The notes under the pieces were generated by a model. That model made no database searches. It worked only from the letters and a program-made list of their open reading frames with translations, and was not told where the DNA came from. DNA of 57,382 nt from Dehalococcoidales bacterium (lineage in GTDB: Bacteria > Chloroflexota > Dehalococcoidia > Dehalococcoidales > UBA2162): the NCBI GenBank assembly GCA_016932435.1, contig JAFGCW010000023.1, forward strand, positions 1-57,382, given 5' to 3'. Positions 17,048 to 26,659 of the stretch are shown here, in pieces. A program made the translations under genes and the position numbers. The first letter of the stretch is position 1. Every line of letters starts with the position of its first letter.

Positions 17048-18799
17048 ATGGCGGAAATATATAAATGTCTCAATCCGGTCGGTATGCAGCCACCTGTTAA
17101 ACAATCTGCGCTGGCGCCGAGACTCGATACTCTTGATGGGAAGACAATTCACCTCAGTATCTGTGGTGAAATGGATATCTGGGTTCCCCTTGAGAAAAAA
17201 CTGAAGGCAGAATATCCGAGTATTAATTTCACAGTAAAGAAAGGTTATACTCCAAATCCGATCCCTTTATCGGAGGAGGAGAGGAAAACTACCGATGGTG
17301 TAATACTGGGAGTTTGCTGGTGACATGGTGCAGTAGAAAGGCAGTTGCCTTATCTGGCTGAACTTGAACGAGGTGGGATTCCTACTGTACTCCTTGGCTA
17401 CACAGAAGAGACTGGAAAAGTCAGGAATGATTCCGTATTACACGGTATCCCACAGTTGCGGTATGTTGAAGCTTCACGTAATTCTCTGGGCGGAGTTACT
17501 GAAGCCGAAAAAGTCTTACCGTTGTTGCTTGAAAGTCTCACCCGTCCTTTAACAGAAAAAGAACAGGAGAGTAGTCTCTGGGCTCCTGCCGAACCGAGGA
17601 TACTTTTTGAAGGGACTCTCGAAGAAGCCGAGGAGTTCTATAATCAGAGTGAAAATATTCCGGGACTGGGTAATACTCCATTTTCCCTGTATACGGATGG
17701 GTTACCAGTGGTTATTCCCACTGAGGAACGCGTGGAAAAAATGCTGAAAGGAACCAGCCATAAACCCGATGAAATTATAACTTACCAGCGTGACATGGAG
17801 ATGCGAGGTCCGATGGGCTTTGGGGTACCCAGGAACAAAGGCGACGTGGTAAGGTTTATGCCTATGGAGAGGGTAGGCACGGTAGAACAGGTAGCTGTCA
17901 ATGCCGTGATGGCTGGCTGCAAACCGGAATATTTCCCTGTGGTACTGGCTATTACCGAGTCGGCAACCTGGGGTGGTCGTGGCAATGGCGGGGCCTATAT
18001 TGTTAGTGGTCCTATCTATAAAGAAATTGGTATGAATGTAAGTTACAGCAGATTCGGTCCTGGCAACCAGCCAAACAAGACCATCGGCCGTGTCGGCAGC
18101 CTTCTGTTACGCAATCTGGGAGGCTTTAAAGACAGTGTCACCGCAGTGTCTGTGACTACGACTTATAACAGTCCTGTTACTAATGGCGGCTTTATTTTTG
18201 CCGAATATGCAGAAGGATTGCCCGAAGGCTGGAAAGGTCTTAACGAGGAGATGAATTTCGGCAAGGATGAGAGTATTATCATGACCTGTATGCCCGGATC
18301 ATGGGGGATCGGCCAGCAGCATATGCCCGGCGTGTATCGTTCATTACAGAGAACGGGACACGGAGCTATAGCCAGATTCCTGGATGTGAAGGGCATTCCC
18401 GGACCGCATAATTACCTTGAGTATCTGACTAAAGGTATCTGGGCTACCAGAGAAGGCGGTTTTACTTTAATCCTGGTACCCCAGATGGCTCAGGACCTGT
18501 ATGATTATGGATTCAAGACCAAAGAGTCGATATACGAATGGATATGGAAAAAGAGCTTCGAACCACTACGGGATTACCGCATGCGTGGAATAGGTGACTT
18601 GACTACAGATGGCTGGACGGGAATAGAAAAAACATCCGGTAAACACTGGAAAGAGTTGTCTGACGACTATATGATACCGGTTGGTGGAGAAAACCCGTTT
18701 GACAGTTACTGTATTATCGTCTGTGATGGGATGGAGACCGCAGCCGACAGGTTTACAGGTGGTCACGGCCAGGCATACAGCGTGGATGCGTGGAGATAG
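17048..18799 (+). CDS. UGSC-family (seleno)protein with in-frame UGA, predicted Sec92
   Basis: One frame runs from ATG 17048 to TAG at 18797-18799, broken only by TGA at 17321-17323. Read through, it gives 583 residues, against 591 and 582 in two uninterrupted paralogues in this window. The TGA follows GVCW and aligns with the U of the UGSC motif in this family (GVGDUGSC-like), and with Leu and Asn in the paralogues. A SECIS-like hairpin follows the codon. Residues about 15-190 are the thioredoxin-like or alpha/beta UGSC domain. About 200-583 is a conserved C-terminal domain of unknown function (TDGLPVVIPTEERVEKMLKG). The active site would be Cys90-Trp-Sec92. A tautomerase gene follows. The alternative is a recent nonsense mutation. 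The reaction is unknown; a redox or reductive role is inferred. Confidence 0.8.
17324..17356 (+). promoter_or_regulatory. candidate bacterial SECIS element
   Basis: Immediately after the in-frame TGA, AAGGC-AGTT-GCCTT (17338-17351) forms a 5-bp stem with a tetraloop 20-23 bases after the codon. A lower stem CAG/CTG (17331-17333 with 17354-17356) closes an internal loop that includes a U. The apical loop has G as its second base followed by U, as bacterial SelB-binding hairpins require. The spacing is in the known range. No folding energy was computed. Confidence 0.55.
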
Positions 18800-18854
18800 G
18801 ATTTAATTTTATTAATTAAGCTCAAAATCTATGAATATGAAAGAGGTGACAAAC

Positions 18855-19040
18855 ATGCCCTTAGTAACAGTAAAAGTATTAGAAGGTAAAACGATCGAGC
18901 AGAAAAGAGCTTTAGTAAAAGATATAATCGAAGCAGTTGTAAAGGACTTTGAAGTCCCGGTAAGTGCCGTAACAATTGATATTGTTGATTTAAGCAAAGA
19001 AAATTTGGCTATTGGTGGGACATTATTCACTGATCGTTAA
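18855..19040 (+). CDS. 4-oxalocrotonate tautomerase-family enzyme
   Basis: A 61-residue protein of normal 4-OT length. The start is placed at ATG 18855 because this makes Pro the first residue of the mature chain (MPLVTVKVLEG). The amino-terminal proline is the general base of this family. GAGGTGA at 18843-18849 is the ribosome binding site. An upstream in-frame ATG (18831) would bury the proline. The family interconverts enol and keto forms of oxoacids as small homo-oligomers. The gene follows the UGSC selenoprotein gene by 55 bases, so an operon is likely and a shared catabolic role is possible. Confidence 0.85.
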   Translation: MPLVTVKVLEGKTIEQKRALVKDIIEAVVKDFEVPVSAVTIDIVDLSKENLAIGGTLFTDR

Positions 19041-19234
19041 GTTCATTGATAATGAAGTTGAAATATCTGAATATGAGATTTCCTGTCTTTGGAGATATCC
19101 TTTTTATAGGGCTTGAGAGATTATTCCTGGTTGTTGTCAGGTCGTCCCAATTGTAACTACCGAGGGATTTTTTTTCTGATAACCGGAGTTCTGTAGTACA
19201 ATTAACAACAGACGTACATCCGGAGAAAAATGGT

Positions 19235-21382
19235 ATGCCTGAAACTCACTATAAAATTATTTCCTCGCAGACGGGCGTTCCTGTCAAACAAGTTGAAGCA
19301 GTCAAGTCATTGTTCGATGAAGGAGCAACCATACCCTTCATTGCCCGTTATCGCAAGGAAAAAACAGGATCACTCGATGAGGTGGTCCTGGGTAAAATAC
19401 GGGACAGTCTGATACGACTGGAAACACTTGATGCACGGCGAAAAGTGATACTGGAGTCGCTCGAGGATCAGAACGTTCTCACAGATGAATTGCGAAGTGC
19501 AGTGGAATCGGCAGAGACAATAACCGTCCTGGAGGATATCTACCTGCCCTATCGCCCTAAGCGCCGTACCCGGGCAACGATAGCAAAAGAAAAAGGACTT
19601 GAACCTCTTGCCGAGTTGATATTAGCCCAGGAGATCAACGATCCGGTCGGTGAAGCCGCGAGATTTATTAACACTGAAAAAGGAGTCGATTCTATGGAGG
19701 AGGCTCTCGCCGGGGCACGCGATATCATCGCAGAACGAGTGAATGAAGACACCCGATCAAGGCAGAGTATGCGCAGTCTTTTTTACCAGGAAGGCGTTAT
19801 TCAATCGACTATTGCTAAGGGTAAAGAAACTGAAGGAATCAAGTACAGTGATTATTTCGACTGGAGCGAGGCCGTTCTACGGGTTCCCAGTCACCGTTTT
19901 CTCGCCATGTTACGAGGGGAAAATGAGGGATTCCTTAAGATTACTATAAGGCCGCCCCGGGAAAAAGCGCTTTCATTGCTGAAAAGGCGTTTCGTCAAAG
20001 GTTCCGGCTCTGTTTCAGAGCAGGTAATACTGGCTGTTGAGGACAGCTATCAGAGGTTATTGGGACCTTCTATCGAAACCGACACCCGCCAGCAGGCAAA
20101 AGAACGCGCCGACGATGTGGCTCTCGATGTTTTCAGACAGAACCTGCGCGAAACACTCATGGCGCCGCCGCTGGGGAGGCGGACAGTGCTGGCTATTGAT
20201 CCCGGGTTCCGAACCGGGTGTAAATTAGTCTGCCTTGATCCCCAGGGTAAGCTCCTGTTTCATACCGTGATCTACATTAACCAGTCGGAATCACGTACGA
20301 AGGAATCACGTAAAACGGTGCTTGACCTTGTGAAACGTTTTAGTATCGAGGCGATTGCTATCGGCAACGGCACCGCCAGCCGTGAGACGGAGGAATTCAT
20401 ACGAGATTTGAACCTGCCGGAAGATATGCCGGTCGTCATGGTGAACGAAAGCGGCGCCTCGATTTACTCGGCATCCGAAGTCGCACGCGAGGAGTTTCCT
20501 GACCAGGATATTACCGTACGCGGGGCGGTATCTATCGGAAGACGGCTGATGGACCCGCTTGCAGAACTGGTAAAAATAGACCCAAAGTCCATCGGAGTCG
20601 GACAATACCAACATGATGTCGATCAAGCCAGACTTAAAAGTAATCTCGATGATACCGTTATGATTTGCGTCAACGAAGTCGGCGTTCAGGTGAATACTGC
20701 CAGCCAGCAGCTCCTGAGCTATGTTTCAGGGCTTGGTACCGTTCTGGCGAAAAATGTTATCACCTACAGGAATGAGAATGGTCCGTTTCACAATCGGACC
20801 GAACTTAAAAAAATACCACGGCTTGGTCCGAAGGCGTTTGAACTTGCAGCAGGATTTCTCCGTATTGATGACGCCGGAAACCCGCTGGATACCACCGCCG
20901 TTCACCCGGAAAGTTATCACATAGTTGATCGTATGGTCGGTGACCTGAACTGTACGGTGGATGACCTCATGCGTAATGAAGACCTTCGCAGCCGGATCGA
21001 TCTGAATAACTACGTTGGCGATGAGTACGGTTTACCAACATTGCAGGACATTATGGCAGAACTGGCCAAGCCGGGGCGCGACCCGAGAAAACAGTTCGAG
21101 ACGGTGGTTTTCTCCGCGGATATCAGAACTATCGACCACCTTGTTCCCGGAATGAAACTACCGGGTATCGTCACCAACGTGACTAATTTTGGAGCGTTCG
21201 TTGATATCGGCGTCCACCAGGACGGGCTGATACATATCAGCGAAATGTCAGATAAATTTGTAAAAAACCCGAATGATATCGTCGGCGTCAATCAAAAGGT
21301 GATGGTTACAGTACTCTCGATAGATACGCAGCGCAGGCGAATTTCTCTTTCAATGAAATCAGATGCGGCGCCGTCTGCATAA
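19235..21382 (+). CDS. tex: Tex-family S1 RNA-binding transcription accessory protein
   Basis: A 715-residue protein with the full Tex architecture. The N-terminal helical Tex domain (about 1-190) has VPFIARYRKE-type sequence (here IPFIARYRKE). A YqgF/RNase H-like domain (about 320-450) opens with VLAIDPGFRTG. Helix-hairpin-helix segments (about 485-570) include GLGTVLAKNVI, and a C-terminal S1 domain (about 635-705) has VTNFGAFVDIGVHQDGLIHIS. It binds nucleic acid and affects transcription and RNA metabolism. CCGGAG at 19220-19225 precedes the ATG. Length and motifs are complete, and a GIY-YIG gene follows. Confidence 0.93.
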   Translation: MPETHYKIISSQTGVPVKQVEAVKSLFDEGATIPFIARYRKEKTGSLDEVVLGKIRDSLIRLETLDARRKVILESLEDQNVLTDELRSAVESAETITVLEDIYLPYRPKRRTRATIAKEKGLEPLAELILAQEINDPVGEAARFINTEKGVDSMEEALAGARDIIAERVNEDTRSRQSMRSLFYQEGVIQSTIAKGKETEGIKYSDYFDWSEAVLRVPSHRFLAMLRGENEGFLKITIRPPREKALSLLKRRFVKGSGSVSEQVILAVEDSYQRLLGPSIETDTRQQAKERADDVALDVFRQNLRETLMAPPLGRRTVLAIDPGFRTGCKLVCLDPQGKLLFHTVIYINQSESRTKESRKTVLDLVKRFSIEAIAIGNGTASRETEEFIRDLNLPEDMPVVMVNESGASIYSASEVAREEFPDQDITVRGAVSIGRRLMDPLAELVKIDPKSIGVGQYQHDVDQARLKSNLDDTVMICVNEVGVQVNTASQQLLSYVSGLGTVLAKNVITYRNENGPFHNRTELKKIPRLGPKAFELAAGFLRIDDAGNPLDTTAVHPESYHIVDRMVGDLNCTVDDLMRNEDLRSRIDLNNYVGDEYGLPTLQDIMAELAKPGRDPRKQFETVVFSADIRTIDHLVPGMKLPGIVTNVTNFGAFVDIGVHQDGLIHISEMSDKFVKNPNDIVGVNQKVMVTVLSIDTQRRRISLSMKSDAAPSA

Positions 21383-21400
21383 AATGCCGGGACTGGACTA

Positions 21401-21712
21401 ATGTCAGACTGGTACATATATATGATCAGATGCCGCGACGGGAGTCTTTATACCGGTATTACGACAGATGTTCCCCGCCGCTTGGCAGAACACCGGGAAA
21501 ATGGTAATGCCGGAGCAAAATACCTCAGGGGCAGGGGGCCGCTTACACTCGTGCTGCAGAAATCGATAGGAAGCAGGAGTATGGCTCTGAGCGTAGAAAT
21601 AAAAGTGAAAGAGCTGCCGAAGATAAAGAAAGAGGAATTGTTACAAAGCGATACATCCATTGAGAGAATAATACAAGAGGTTAGAGACGGAGTAACTCAT
21701 GAAAGCGATTAA
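21401..21712 (+). CDS. GIY-YIG nuclease superfamily protein (UPF0213/YhbQ type)
   Basis: A 103-residue single-domain protein. The two strand motifs of the fold are YIYMIRC and LYTGITTD, followed by the catalytic-helix Arg in RRLAEHR, and then GAKYLRGRGP and a Glu in the second helix (SVEIKVKEL). This matches the stand-alone YhbQ/YazA type. These proteins have a nuclease fold, but their cellular role is poorly defined and may be in DNA repair. The gene starts 18 bases after tex and is probably cotranscribed. Confidence 0.88.
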   Translation: MSDWYIYMIRCRDGSLYTGITTDVPRRLAEHRENGNAGAKYLRGRGPLTLVLQKSIGSRSMALSVEIKVKELPKIKKEELLQSDTSIERIIQEVRDGVTHESD

Positions 21713-21838
21713 AACCGTAACCAAAAAAGTACGATGCGAATTAATGAATACCATTTTAAAAAATTGGCGGCATTCGTTTTGGTATTCCTTTGTATAGCCA
21801 TCTGATACAAAAAATAGAGAATAATTGAAAATAATACT

Positions 21839-22030
21839 ATGAGTAATACCCGAAAAGTCGATGTAAAACCAGGTCTTCAGGTTTCAATAGTTACGAAGGA
21901 AGACCAGAAATCCGGAAAACTGACCGAAGGGATAGTTAAAGATATTCTGACGAATTCTTCCACTCACCCACATGGTATCAAGGTCCGATTGAAAAACGGG
22001 CAGGTAGGCAGAGTAAAAGAGATAAAATAA
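21839..22030 (+). CDS. YwbE-family small protein
   Basis: A 63-residue protein with the features of the conserved YwbE (DUF2196) family: V-x-PGLQVSIVTKEDQ at the N-terminus, then LTEGIVKDILTNS, HPHGIKVRL and a closing GQVGRVKEI. The fold is probably a small beta barrel of the KOW/SH3 kind that binds RNA or protein. No enzyme activity is known for the family. Length is complete. It converges on the DEAD-box helicase gene, 161 bases away. Confidence 0.88.
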   Translation: MSNTRKVDVKPGLQVSIVTKEDQKSGKLTEGIVKDILTNSSTHPHGIKVRLKNGQVGRVKEIK

Positions 22031-22191
22031 ATCTAAAGGTTTCCACAGATTATGCTTGTGTTTATCCCGATAAGTTCCGAAGACCGGTTATACATATACT
22101 AATACCGGATCTAATATTCTTGGCACGGTCTGGCATTCAACATAATCTATTTACTATATGGCAGGTCTGTCCAATCAAAATAGATGTAAGA

Positions 22192-23829
22192 TTAAGTGAG
22201 TTCGAGCTTAACCAGATTTTTCCGCAGTCGGTATTTACCAGCTTTGGCTAATACCTGCTCCACATACTGCTGCGGTACATCAACCAGGGTATGTCTATCA
22301 AGGATATTTATGGCACCAATGCTATTTCCGGGGAAATCAGCATGATAAGCTATTGAACCTACTATATCGGCAGGTCGTATACCATGTTTTTTCCCTGCGC
22401 TGATACTCAGCCGTACCATTCCTTTTTCAACAGAATCCCTGGAACCGTTCCGACCGTTCCTGTTAGTATCACCATTATCCCCGGGCCGGGATTTTTTAGA
22501 ACGTGCTTCCCGTACTTCACTGACTTTGGCGAGAGGGCGCTGTTTCTCTTCTATCCGGGCAATTTTAAGGGCAGCGGCAGCAATCATGAGAGGATCATGT
22601 TCGTTTTCTACCAGCCGGTTAATCATCTGTAATTCCTTCTGACACCGGCCACGCTTCAGCCAGACAGTCAGTTGTTCCAGTAACTGCTCTTCCCTGTGTG
22701 CCTCGATTTCATCAACAGTCGGGATTGGTATACGGGTGATAGTCTGCCTGGTGAATCCTTCTATCCTGCGCAAGCGCCAGAGCTCATTTTTTGTCAGCAA
22801 AGAGATGGCGATACCGGATTTACCGGCTCTCCCCGTGCGACCAACCCGGTGTACGTATAATTCCGGATCCTCAGGTAAATCGTAGTTAAATACATGTGAA
22901 ATATCGGTAATGTCCAATCCCCGGGCTGCCATATCCGTAGCTACAAGAACAGTAATCTGATTATTACGGAATCTGTTTAAAACCTGTTCCCGGGTCTGCT
23001 GATTCAGGTCACCGTTCAGTGCTTCGGCAGGAAATCCGCGTCCCATAAGTTCATTCACTAAATCACTCGTACCAACGCGTGTCCTGACGAATATTAACGC
23101 GCTGGTGATATCCTCAACCTCAAAAAGCCTGGTGAGAACAGCCAGTTTTTCGCCTTTATTAACAAGACAATATCGGTGGTCAACGGAATCAACTGTAAGA
23201 TGCTTGCTCTTTATTGCAATAAACTTTGGCGATGTCATATACTTCCTGGCCATGCTGGTGATTTGTGGCGGCATGGTTGCAGAAAAGAGAGCAGTCTGGC
23301 GTTCAGATGGGCAGGTACTGAGAATATCTTCAACATCCTGAATGAATCCCATACTGAGCATTTCATCCGCTTCATCGATAACAACGGTATTCACAGAACT
23401 AAGATCCAATTCTTCTTTCTGGATAAGATCCAGCAACCGCCCGGGAGTTCCGACGACGATATCTACTCCCTGCCTGAGACTGCGTATCTGTTGAAAATAC
23501 GGTTGACCGCCATATACGGACAGAACCCGTACATTCAGGCTTTTTCCGTATTCATTTGCAGCCTTCGCTACCTGCAGAGCCAGTTCCCGGGTGGGAGCCA
23601 GAATAAGAGCCTGTATACCACGATGATCCTTCTCAAGGGTTTGAATGATCGGTAACATAAAAGCAGCCGTCTTACCCGTACCTGTCTGGGCCTGGCCGAT
23701 TACATCATGCCCCTCCAGCATTAATGGGATAATCTCTGACTGAATGGGTGTGGGGGTGATATATCCAAGATCGGATACGGACTGCTCTAACTCGGCGCAT
23801 AAACCTGATTGAGAAAACTCGATTGTCAT
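22192..23829 (-). CDS. DEAD-box RNA helicase with DbpA-type RNA-binding domain (DeaD/CshA-like)
   Basis: A 545-residue helicase. The Q motif region (TPTPIQ) is followed by Walker A AQTGTGKT at 47-54, PTRELA, DEAD in VIDEADEML, SATMP, then the second RecA lobe with the HRVGRTGRAG motif. A charged linker rich in Arg, Lys and Ser (about 420-465) leads to a DbpA-type RNA-recognition domain (about 465-540, MVRLSISAGKKHGIRPADIVG). This matches DeaD/CsdA proteins that remodel ribosomal and messenger RNA, often in the cold. The divergent upstream region of 534 bases may hold a long regulatory leader. Confidence 0.92.
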   Translation of the reverse strand: MTIEFSQSGLCAELEQSVSDLGYITPTPIQSEIIPLMLEGHDVIGQAQTGTGKTAAFMLPIIQTLEKDHRGIQALILAPTRELALQVAKAANEYGKSLNVRVLSVYGGQPYFQQIRSLRQGVDIVVGTPGRLLDLIQKEELDLSSVNTVVIDEADEMLSMGFIQDVEDILSTCPSERQTALFSATMPPQITSMARKYMTSPKFIAIKSKHLTVDSVDHRYCLVNKGEKLAVLTRLFEVEDITSALIFVRTRVGTSDLVNELMGRGFPAEALNGDLNQQTREQVLNRFRNNQITVLVATDMAARGLDITDISHVFNYDLPEDPELYVHRVGRTGRAGKSGIAISLLTKNELWRLRRIEGFTRQTITRIPIPTVDEIEAHREEQLLEQLTVWLKRGRCQKELQMINRLVENEHDPLMIAAAALKIARIEEKQRPLAKVSEVREARSKKSRPGDNGDTNRNGRNGSRDSVEKGMVRLSISAGKKHGIRPADIVGSIAYHADFPGNSIGAINILDRHTLVDVPQQYVEQVLAKAGKYRLRKNLVKLELT

Positions 23830-24363
23830 TGTACTCCTGCTTGCTTTATAAATAGTCCACTGTATTACCTGTTCCTCGCGGACCGGGATCCCCTGTTGTA
23901 TTCAACGGTTGATCCTGCATGCAAGTAAGAGTTTGCTGTCATACTGAAAATACCAGGTATCTCTTGTAGAAAGACTGGGAGGTATTCCTATAACTTGTAC
24001 CCTTGGTTTACGTGGCTACCTCTATTTTAACACAAACAAAAGCTATTGTATGTAGATTATGGTAAATGTAATATACGGCTTCGCTTGCCGGAGTTGTTTC
24101 TCTTCCGGAAGCAGGATCGCCTGTCAGCAGTGAAAGGGCTTATTTGCTTCGTGGGGGTGGGGAGACTCTACTTCTCTCTGAAATAATGCGCATATCTGCG
24201 TTTATTTACTAATTCACAATAATTTAAAAAAAAACCTTTTGTGATAGAATCCAACAATACATTGTTTTGTAACCTGTTACCCATTCTGGCTTGTTGTTCA
24301 ATACGGCTGATAACACCGTCATCATTGAGCGGTATTGGTTTAGCATCTGTTATAGTTGTATAG
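23830..24363. other. divergent intergenic region upstream of the helicase gene
   Basis: A 534-base stretch lies between the helicase gene (minus) and the radical SAM gene (plus). It includes an AT-rich block (about 24010-24070) and a GC-richer block with short CCGGA/TCCGG inverted repeats (about 24090-24112). Long leaders are common for DeaD-type helicases. No promoter or riboswitch could be named. A 71-codon minus-strand frame at 24168-24383 overlaps the next gene start and lacks support. Confidence 0.3.
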
Positions 24364-25638
24364 ATGAGGCCACTGTTACCCAAGGTTCTGAGATTACTTT
24401 TTCCCGGTGTAAAAGATTCCTTTGTCTTTGACCGACAGCCGGTGGAATTGCCACCGAAGCCTGTCGGCCTTAATCTCTATATCCATCTGCCTTTTTGCCG
24501 CAGTATCTGCCATTTTTGTCCGTATGTGAAAATTCCCTATGATACCGACATGAGCGGCACCTACCAGAAAGCCGTTCTTCGTGAGCTGGACGGCTATCGG
24601 AGAATCTGGGGTGACATCAATGTTGAATCGGTTTATTTCGGTGGAGGAACGCCGTCCCTGACACCCGAGATAGTGGAGAGAACGCTGTCCTGGTTAGCCG
24701 GTAACTTCCATTTAAACCGCGAGATAGGGATTGAAATTCATCCCCTTGATGCCGATCCTGCAACTATAATGTCTCTAAAAAAAAGTGGTGTCACTATGGT
24801 TAGCCTGGGCGTGCAAAGTTTTAATGACAGGATCCTCGATGTCCTGAGGCGCGGTTATGATGGCAGGGCGGCGACGAAGTCATGTGAATTGCTTCTTAAG
24901 TCCGGGTTTGATACTGTTGATACTGACCTGATGTTCGCCATTCCGTCTCAGGAATTGAAAGAAGCTGAGCGCGACGTAGAACTAGCCGGCAAGCTTGGTA
25001 CCGGCCAGATATCCTCCTATCCTCTTATACCTTTCTCATATACACCAATCAAGGAATATCTGAAAAAAGCAGGATTGACCTTACCGACACGGCGTACGGA
25101 AAAACATATGCTGAATTCGATAGTGAAGAAAGCGGAAAACGCCGGTTACCGGAGGACATCTATCTGGAGTTTTAACCAGCCGCAAACAACTCGCTATACT
25201 ACCGTCACAAGGAATGCCTTCATCGGCATCGGCGCGGGGGCTTCATCCCGGATTGGTGATTATTTCTGGCTGAACACCTTTTCGGTCGCTGATTATATCA
25301 AGGCTGTGACCGATGGTCAATCGCCGCTGGCTCTGGCTACCAGGTTAAACGCCGGTGACAAGATGGCATACTGGCTCTTCTGGCAATGTTATAACACTGT
25401 AATTGACACTGATACCTTCCGGTCCATGTTTAATAAAGACTTGCCATATCGTATAAAAATATTCTTATCGATTCTTGGTCTTATGGGATTGACTCATCGG
25501 GAAGGAACTGCTCTCCGACTGACTGATACCGGGGCGTATCTCTTTCACCTTATTGAGCAAGGATACACTCATGCCTACCTCGAAACCTTGTGGCAGGCTT
25601 GTTTTCAAGAGGCGTGGCCACGGAGGACAGTACTCTGA
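24364..25638 (+). CDS. HemW/HemN-like radical SAM protein (coproporphyrinogen III oxidase family)
   Basis: A 424-residue radical SAM protein. After NLYIHLPFC comes the CxxxCxxC cluster site (Cys45, Cys49, Cys52) with SICHFCPYVK. Other family signatures are VYFGGGTPS, ITMVS-like TMVSLGVQSFND, and the C-terminal winged-helix HemN_C region (about 330-410). The spacing fits the HemW/oxygen-independent CPO superfamily. True coproporphyrinogen oxidase activity cannot be read from sequence, and the family includes heme chaperones and methyltransferases. The start at ATG 24364 lacks a strong ribosome binding site. Confidence 0.8.
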   Translation: MRPLLPKVLRLLFPGVKDSFVFDRQPVELPPKPVGLNLYIHLPFCRSICHFCPYVKIPYDTDMSGTYQKAVLRELDGYRRIWGDINVESVYFGGGTPSLTPEIVERTLSWLAGNFHLNREIGIEIHPLDADPATIMSLKKSGVTMVSLGVQSFNDRILDVLRRGYDGRAATKSCELLLKSGFDTVDTDLMFAIPSQELKEAERDVELAGKLGTGQISSYPLIPFSYTPIKEYLKKAGLTLPTRRTEKHMLNSIVKKAENAGYRRTSIWSFNQPQTTRYTTVTRNAFIGIGAGASSRIGDYFWLNTFSVADYIKAVTDGQSPLALATRLNAGDKMAYWLFWQCYNTVIDTDTFRSMFNKDLPYRIKIFLSILGLMGLTHREGTALRLTDTGAYLFHLIEQGYTHAYLETLWQACFQEAWPRRTVL

Positions 25639-25703
25639 AGCAGACATTCATTATGTACAAGTTAGCAATCTGACGAATTGTGACCCAACAAAACTGTCAG
25701 ATG

Positions 25704-26447
25704 TTACGAGGTAACCATTACGGCGAGAGTCTGGTACTTCCAGACGCAGTCAACATGGTGAAATCCTGATTCAATCATATCATGTGCCATTTCCATGATC
25801 GTGCCTGGTTTGTCACCGAGTTTTAGATCCAACTCAATCTGTGCATTTTTTACCTGGTCGAAAGTTCGTTCTTTGTGCAACAATTCTCTTATTCTTTCCA
25901 CCATCCAGGAAATCCAGTTGTCGAACTCCCACCTATCAATGATTTCAGAATCGCCTTTGAATCTATCCCCGTTCACAAACAGCCCACTGCTTTTTAGTGT
26001 CACTCGAATGTCTGTATAGAGTGGAATTCGGTTTTCATAGTCTACATGGTGCAAAGCAAAACATGATACGACCGCATCGAAACCTTCGTTTCTCAGGGAA
26101 GATGGAACACCTGCGTTCAGATCTTGCTTGAATACCTTGATTTTATTGTTATCTCTGAAGCGTTCTTCAGCCATTCTGATCATCTCGTCAGAGTAGTCCA
26201 CCATGCAGATCGTAGCATCTGGCCTGAGTTTAAGGATTTCAGCAGTCACGTCACCATAGCCACACCCGAGGTCCAGCACCTTGGGTCTATCTCCACTGGA
26301 ATCCACGACAAGACGGGCAATGAGTGAAAGGATGTCCCTACGACCAGGAATTAGTATATCAGCCGTACTCTGATAGCTCCTTGCAGCGTTGGCAGACTGC
26401 CAATCCATTCTTTCGTTCATTTTTGCACTAGTGTCTAATTTATCCAC
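25704..26447 (-). CDS. class I SAM-dependent methyltransferase
   Basis: A 247-residue protein with a Rossmann-fold methyltransferase core. Motif I is VLDLGCGYGDVT, followed by ICMVDYSDEMI (motif II acidic residue), FKQDLNAG and FDAVVSCFALHHVD (motif IV). The HH at that strand is common in methyltransferases acting on small molecules. An alpha-helical C-terminal cap (about 165-230) covers the substrate site. The substrate is not readable. The gene is divergent from the following MFS exporter gene. Confidence 0.85.
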   Translation of the reverse strand: MDKLDTSAKMNERMDWQSANAARSYQSTADILIPGRRDILSLIARLVVDSSGDRPKVLDLGCGYGDVTAEILKLRPDATICMVDYSDEMIRMAEERFRDNNKIKVFKQDLNAGVPSSLRNEGFDAVVSCFALHHVDYENRIPLYTDIRVTLKSSGLFVNGDRFKGDSEIIDRWEFDNWISWMVERIRELLHKERTFDQVKNAQIELDLKLGDKPGTIMEMAHDMIESGFHHVDCVWKYQTLAVMVTS

Positions 26448-26659
26448 ACAGCCAGCATCTAAGTCAAGGTTACTTATTTATAAATCTGAAATTCAAGTTT
26501 CAGATGATTCTGCACAAGCCTCGGTTTTGTTCAATCCACATAAATCCAACAATACTCAGATTGTGACTTAACAAGGCGTATTGTTAATCAACTCTTACTT
26601 TAAACAGGCTTGAACGCTAAGCTGTGATATAATTGATTGTCAATATTAACACTTGAGCA

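Noticed and set aside
17321..17323. TGA read as tryptophan through a variant genetic code
   Set aside because: Other genes in the window use TGG for Trp and TGA as a stop (for example the RHS end at 15598), so a general code change is unlikely.
24168..24383. 71-codon minus-strand frame upstream of the HemW-like gene
   Set aside because: It overlaps the start of a recognised gene and has no ribosome binding site.
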